Shown: positions 5,774-8,607 of the stretch, piece after piece
Layout: each line of letters begins with the position of its first letter
Position numbering within the stretch: the stretch's first letter is position 1
Origin: Flavobacteriales bacterium
GTDB taxonomy: Bacteria; Bacteroidota; Bacteroidia; Flavobacteriales; Flavobacteriaceae
Reading direction: 5' to 3'
Assembly (NCBI GenBank): GCA_027003085.1
Contig: JALWYR010000019.1
Span: forward strand, 1 to 8,607
Length of the DNA: 8,607 bases
The notes under the pieces: model-generated
The model's input: the letters and a program-made list of their open reading frames with translations, nothing else
Databases searched by the model: none
What the model was told of the DNA's origin: nothing
Translations under genes and position numbers: made by a program

Positions 5774-8607
5774 ATGAAAAAAACCGCTTTGATTACTACG
5801 TTGATAATATTGTTTGCGATACATGTAAACACCTATGCCCAAGTAGGCATCAACACCGATGGTAGCCAACCGGACGCTTCCGCCATGTTGGATATTAAAA
5901 GTACAGAAAAAGGTATTTTGATTCCTCGGATGACACAGGCCCAACGCGATGCCATTACTTCGCCGGCTACTGGATTGATGATTTATCAGACGGATGGGAC
6001 ACCGGGGTTTTATTTTTACAACGGGACTACTTGGAATCATTTCAACGGGGCACATTGGATAAATGATTTGAATGACGGGAAATCGGATCCGGTGTATTCT
6101 TCGGTTTATCTGGGCTGGAATGCCGGTGCCGCGGACGATGCTAATGACAACCGTAATACCGGGATTGGACGTCATAGCATGTACAATAATCATTCGGGGA
6201 AATATAATGTTGCTGTTGGTTACAACTCGTTGTACAACAATAATATAGGTTCAAAAAACATTGCCATTGGGTCACATGCCTTATTTTCCAACTTGTTAAA
6301 CAGTAATTTAATTGCTATCGGCGATTCGGCTTTATTTCGAGCGGATTCACTCCAATTTATTAATCCTCCGACTGCTTATCCGAAAAAGTTAATAGCCATA
6401 GGAAATAATGTTCTTAGAAACGCACATGTATCGTCATATTCTACGGTCATAGGTCATAATGCTTTGGAAAATGGAGGTACTTCGAAAAGTATAATCATTG
6501 GTGACAGCACACTTTATAAAGGATATGCAGAAGAAAGTATTATTCTTGGCAATAAAGCTTTGTTTGAAAATATTCATCAAGATTTTTATCCGAAATCCAG
6601 TGTAATAATAGGAAATGAAGCCATGTATCATTACGGCAATTGGGCGGACGGAGGATTATATAACGGTTCACAACGGAATATTGCTATCGGCGCTCATTCA
6701 TTTTACGACTTAACCTGGGGCGAACGTAATACGGTGATGGGATTTGATGTCGGTTACGGTGTAACTGATGCGGAAGATAACGTAGCTATTGGTATGAAGG
6801 CTATGGGATATGACGGAGGAGCGACAACGAATGTATATCCTAAATTTAATGTAACGATTGGAAATTATGCAGGGAGATTTACGACGGATGCCAATCCTTA
6901 TCATAACACCAGTGTTGGCTATGGTGCCGGATATGCTTTAAAATATAATAATGTGGCTGTCGGATATTTGGCTTTGGGCTTTGGAAGTGGCGGCACCAAT
7001 AAAGAAAATAATGTAGCTGTCGGTGCCGGAGCTTTATACAGAAGCAAAACCGGCGGAAACATCGGAATCGGTCATCATGCTTTACAAAACAATGTTGATG
7101 GCAGTTATAATTTGGCCTTGGGGTATCTGGCAGGTATCAATAGTTCCGGCAGCAATAATATTTTTATAGGAATCAATGCAGGACAAGATGAATCGGGGAG
7201 TAATCAACTGTTTATTGGAAATACAACCCCGATTATTAAGGGAGATTTGAATACACTGGCATTAAGTTTTATGGGGCAAGTGAGAATCCTTGGCGGAAAT
7301 CCGGGAGATGGAAAAGTACTTACATCGGATGCCAACGGCTGGGCGACCTGGGAAGTGCCGACATCGAAAATAAATTGGCTGACAGATGGTATTAATGATA
7401 CGTATTCCGTGTATCTGGGCACCAATTCGGGAACGAATGATGACCATTCCTTTAATTATAATACCGGACTCGGGAATAATGCATTATCACAAAACACAAG
7501 CGGCGAAAGAAATGTTGCGGTTGGTAATGGTGCAAGTTACAATAATATGGACGGTAGTGATAATATTTCGATAGGATATAGCGCTTTGTCAAACAATGTA
7601 AGCGGAGATCAAAATACGGCACTCGGTTCTTCTGCCGGAAGACAAGCTACCGGTTCGGGTAACATTTTTATCGGTTATCAAGCCGGATATAATGAAACTG
7701 GTAACAATAAATTATATATTGCCAATTCAAGTACGGCCTTACCGCTTATCGGCGGTGATTTTTCGGCTTCACGCGTTGATATCAACGGTAGCATTAAAAT
7801 CACCGGCGGTAATCCGGGCAACGGTAAAATCCTGACTTCCGATGCTTCGGGTTTGGCATCATGGGAAAATGCTCCCGTCTCGGCATCCGGCTCCATCGAT
7901 ACCCATTCCGACGTGGATGTTTCCACCAACGCTCCGGCCAACGGCCAAGTCCTGTCTTGGGACGGGAATAATTGGGTTCCGGCGGATGATGCCAATACCA
8001 CCTATTCAGCCGGAACGGGATTGGATTTAACGGGCACCACATTTTCCTTAAACAGCGGCATAGATAACTTGACCGATGTGGATGTATCAACAACCGCACC
8101 GACTAACGGACAAGTCTTGTCATGGGATGGTACTAATTGGGTGCCGGCGGATGATGCCAATACCACCTATTCAGCCGGAACGGGATTGGATTTAACGGGC
8201 ACCACATTTTCCTTAAACAGCGGCATAGATAACTTGACCGATGTGGATGTAACCACAACCACTCCCACCAGCGGACAAGTCTTGTCTTGGAACGGAACCA
8301 ATTGGGTGCCGGCGGATGCTTCGGGCGGCGCGCAAAAAGTAGATGATTTGACGGATGGGAAAAACGATAATTCTTCTTTGTTTGTCGGGGTAAATGCCGG
8401 TGCAAATGATGACGGTACGGCCAACCGTAATTCGGGTTTCGGAAACGGGGCACTTTCTCTGACCGGTTCGGGTAGCGATAATACGGCTGCCGGAGCATAT
8501 GCTATGAATGGCAACGATACGGGGAATGCCAATGTGGCTGTCGGGGCAAGGGCTTTGTATAATAATGCAACGGGAAATAACAATACCGTGGTAGGAACCG
8601 ATGCCGG
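5774..8607 (+). CDS. Secreted beta-roll repeat surface protein (YadA-head-like), 3' end outside the window
   Basis: The frame stays open from ATG 5774 to the window edge (944 codons, no stop), so the C-terminus is missing. Residues 1-22 form a Sec signal peptide (MKK, a hydrophobic core, then NTYA before Q23). The mature N-terminus, QVGINTDG (23-30) with SAMLDIKS, GILIPRMT and QRDAI up to about residue 60, is a typical Bacteroidota surface-protein domain, followed by GFYFYNGTTWNHF. Three modules then begin at about 96, 534 and 857 with (N/T)DGK/I.D...VYLG/FVG.N.G..DD. Each is filled with about 12-25-residue repeats of the type N(V/I)A(V/I)G..AL..N, as in the left-handed beta-rolls of trimeric autotransporter heads and tail-fibre-like proteins. 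Modules 1 and 2 end with GGNPG(D/N)GK(V/I)LTSDA (from 507 and 678). A 55-residue repeat block links modules 2 and 3. A role as a surface fibre or adhesin is inferred; the anchor or chaperone domain would lie downstream. Confidence 0.85.
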   Translation, partial: MKKTALITTLIILFAIHVNTYAQVGINTDGSQPDASAMLDIKSTEKGILIPRMTQAQRDAITSPATGLMIYQTDGTPGFYFYNGTTWNHFNGAHWINDLNDGKSDPVYSSVYLGWNAGAADDANDNRNTGIGRHSMYNNHSGKYNVAVGYNSLYNNNIGSKNIAIGSHALFSNLLNSNLIAIGDSALFRADSLQFINPPTAYPKKLIAIGNNVLRNAHVSSYSTVIGHNALENGGTSKSIIIGDSTLYKGYAEESIILGNKALFENIHQDFYPKSSVIIGNEAMYHYGNWADGGLYNGSQRNIAIGAHSFYDLTWGERNTVMGFDVGYGVTDAEDNVAIGMKAMGYDGGATTNVYPKFNVTIGNYAGRFTTDANPYHNTSVGYGAGYALKYNNVAVGYLALGFGSGGTNKENNVAVGAGALYRSKTGGNIGIGHHALQNNVDGSYNLALGYLAGINSSGSNNIFIGINAGQDESGSNQLFIGNTTPIIKGDLNTLALSFMGQVRILGGNPGDGKVLTSDANGWATWEVPTSKINWLTDGINDTYSVYLGTNSGTNDDHSFNYNTGLGNNALSQNTSGERNVAVGNGASYNNMDGSDNISIGYSALSNNVSGDQNTALGSSAGRQATGSGNIFIGYQAGYNETGNNKLYIANSSTALPLIGGDFSASRVDINGSIKITGGNPGNGKILTSDASGLASWENAPVSASGSIDTHSDVDVSTNAPANGQVLSWDGNNWVPADDANTTYSAGTGLDLTGTTFSLNSGIDNLTDVDVSTTAPTNGQVLSWDGTNWVPADDANTTYSAGTGLDLTGTTFSLNSGIDNLTDVDVTTTTPTSGQVLSWNGTNWVPADASGGAQKVDDLTDGKNDNSSLFVGVNAGANDDGTANRNSGFGNGALSLTGSGSDNTAAGAYAMNGNDTGNANVAVGARALYNNATGNNNTVVGTDA
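7916..8320 (+). repeat. 165-bp (55-codon) tandem repeat inside the surface-protein gene
   Basis: Two full copies (7916-8080 and 8081-8245) and one partial copy (from 8246) are present. The protein unit begins DVSTxAPxNGQVLSWDG, continues through NWVPADDANTTYSAGTG and ends in SLNSGIDNLTDV. Within it, 108 bp are identical at the DNA level (7979-8086 and 8144-8251), whereas the rest differs partly at synonymous positions. That mixture suggests recent duplication or gene conversion of part of the unit. Copy number could vary between strains by recombination. Confidence 0.9.

Noticed and set aside
7916..8320. CRISPR-like array, because of regular direct repeats
   Set aside because: The repeats are 165 bp, contiguous, in frame and coding, without unique spacers.
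5759..8583. Minus-strand open frames inside the surface-protein gene
   Set aside because: All lie opposite a continuous plus-strand frame with a signal peptide and clear repeat structure, and some simply mirror the tandem repeats.

Overview
The window looks like a chromosomal piece of a member of the Bacteroidota. The evidence is the secreted protein at 5774-8607, whose mature N-terminus (QVGIN, then SAMLDIKS, KGILIPRMT and QRDAI) is a hallmark of Bacteroidota surface proteins. In addition, starts lack Shine-Dalgarno sequences and sit behind A-rich leaders, and a possible remnant of a type IX secretion (T9SS) sorting-domain protein is present. The species cannot be named from the sequence alone.

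Layout: (1) 1-302 is a non-coding, very GC-rich island full of inverted repeats. (2) 447-2083 is an AT-rich accessory unit carrying one gene, a 487-aa Fic-domain protein (484-1947). It is bounded by a 9-bp direct repeat, ATAACCGTT, at 447 and 2075. Its two ends are complementary to each other, and its downstream end can fold into an integron-attC-like structure with a bulged base and a side hairpin. No integrase lies in the window. (3) 2084-2355 is non-coding and contains a second GC-rich, strongly palindromic element. (4) 2356-5262 is a minus-strand gene cluster read in the order NorQ/CbbQ-type AAA+ ATPase, alpha/beta hydrolase, glyA (serine hydroxymethyltransferase). The last two are only 9 nt apart. 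(5) 5263-5535 is a divergent intergenic region with a perfect 8-bp-arm palindrome of CRP/FNR-like geometry. (6) 5536-8607 is a plus-strand pair: a 77-aa ORF that may be the leftover C-terminal domain of a T9SS cargo, then, 4 nt later, a large secreted beta-roll (YadA-head-like) repeat protein that runs off the window end.

How it fits together: the minus-strand cluster looks like resident DNA (one-carbon metabolism plus a hydrolase and a MoxR-type chaperone ATPase). The Fic unit looks acquired, because its base composition differs sharply from glyA and because of its repeat boundaries. The plus-strand pair encodes cell-surface material, and its repeat modules show recent internal duplication. 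The best candidate for an undescribed system is the Fic unit with its complementary ends, which resembles a single-gene mobile cassette whose att site does not match the canonical integron consensus.
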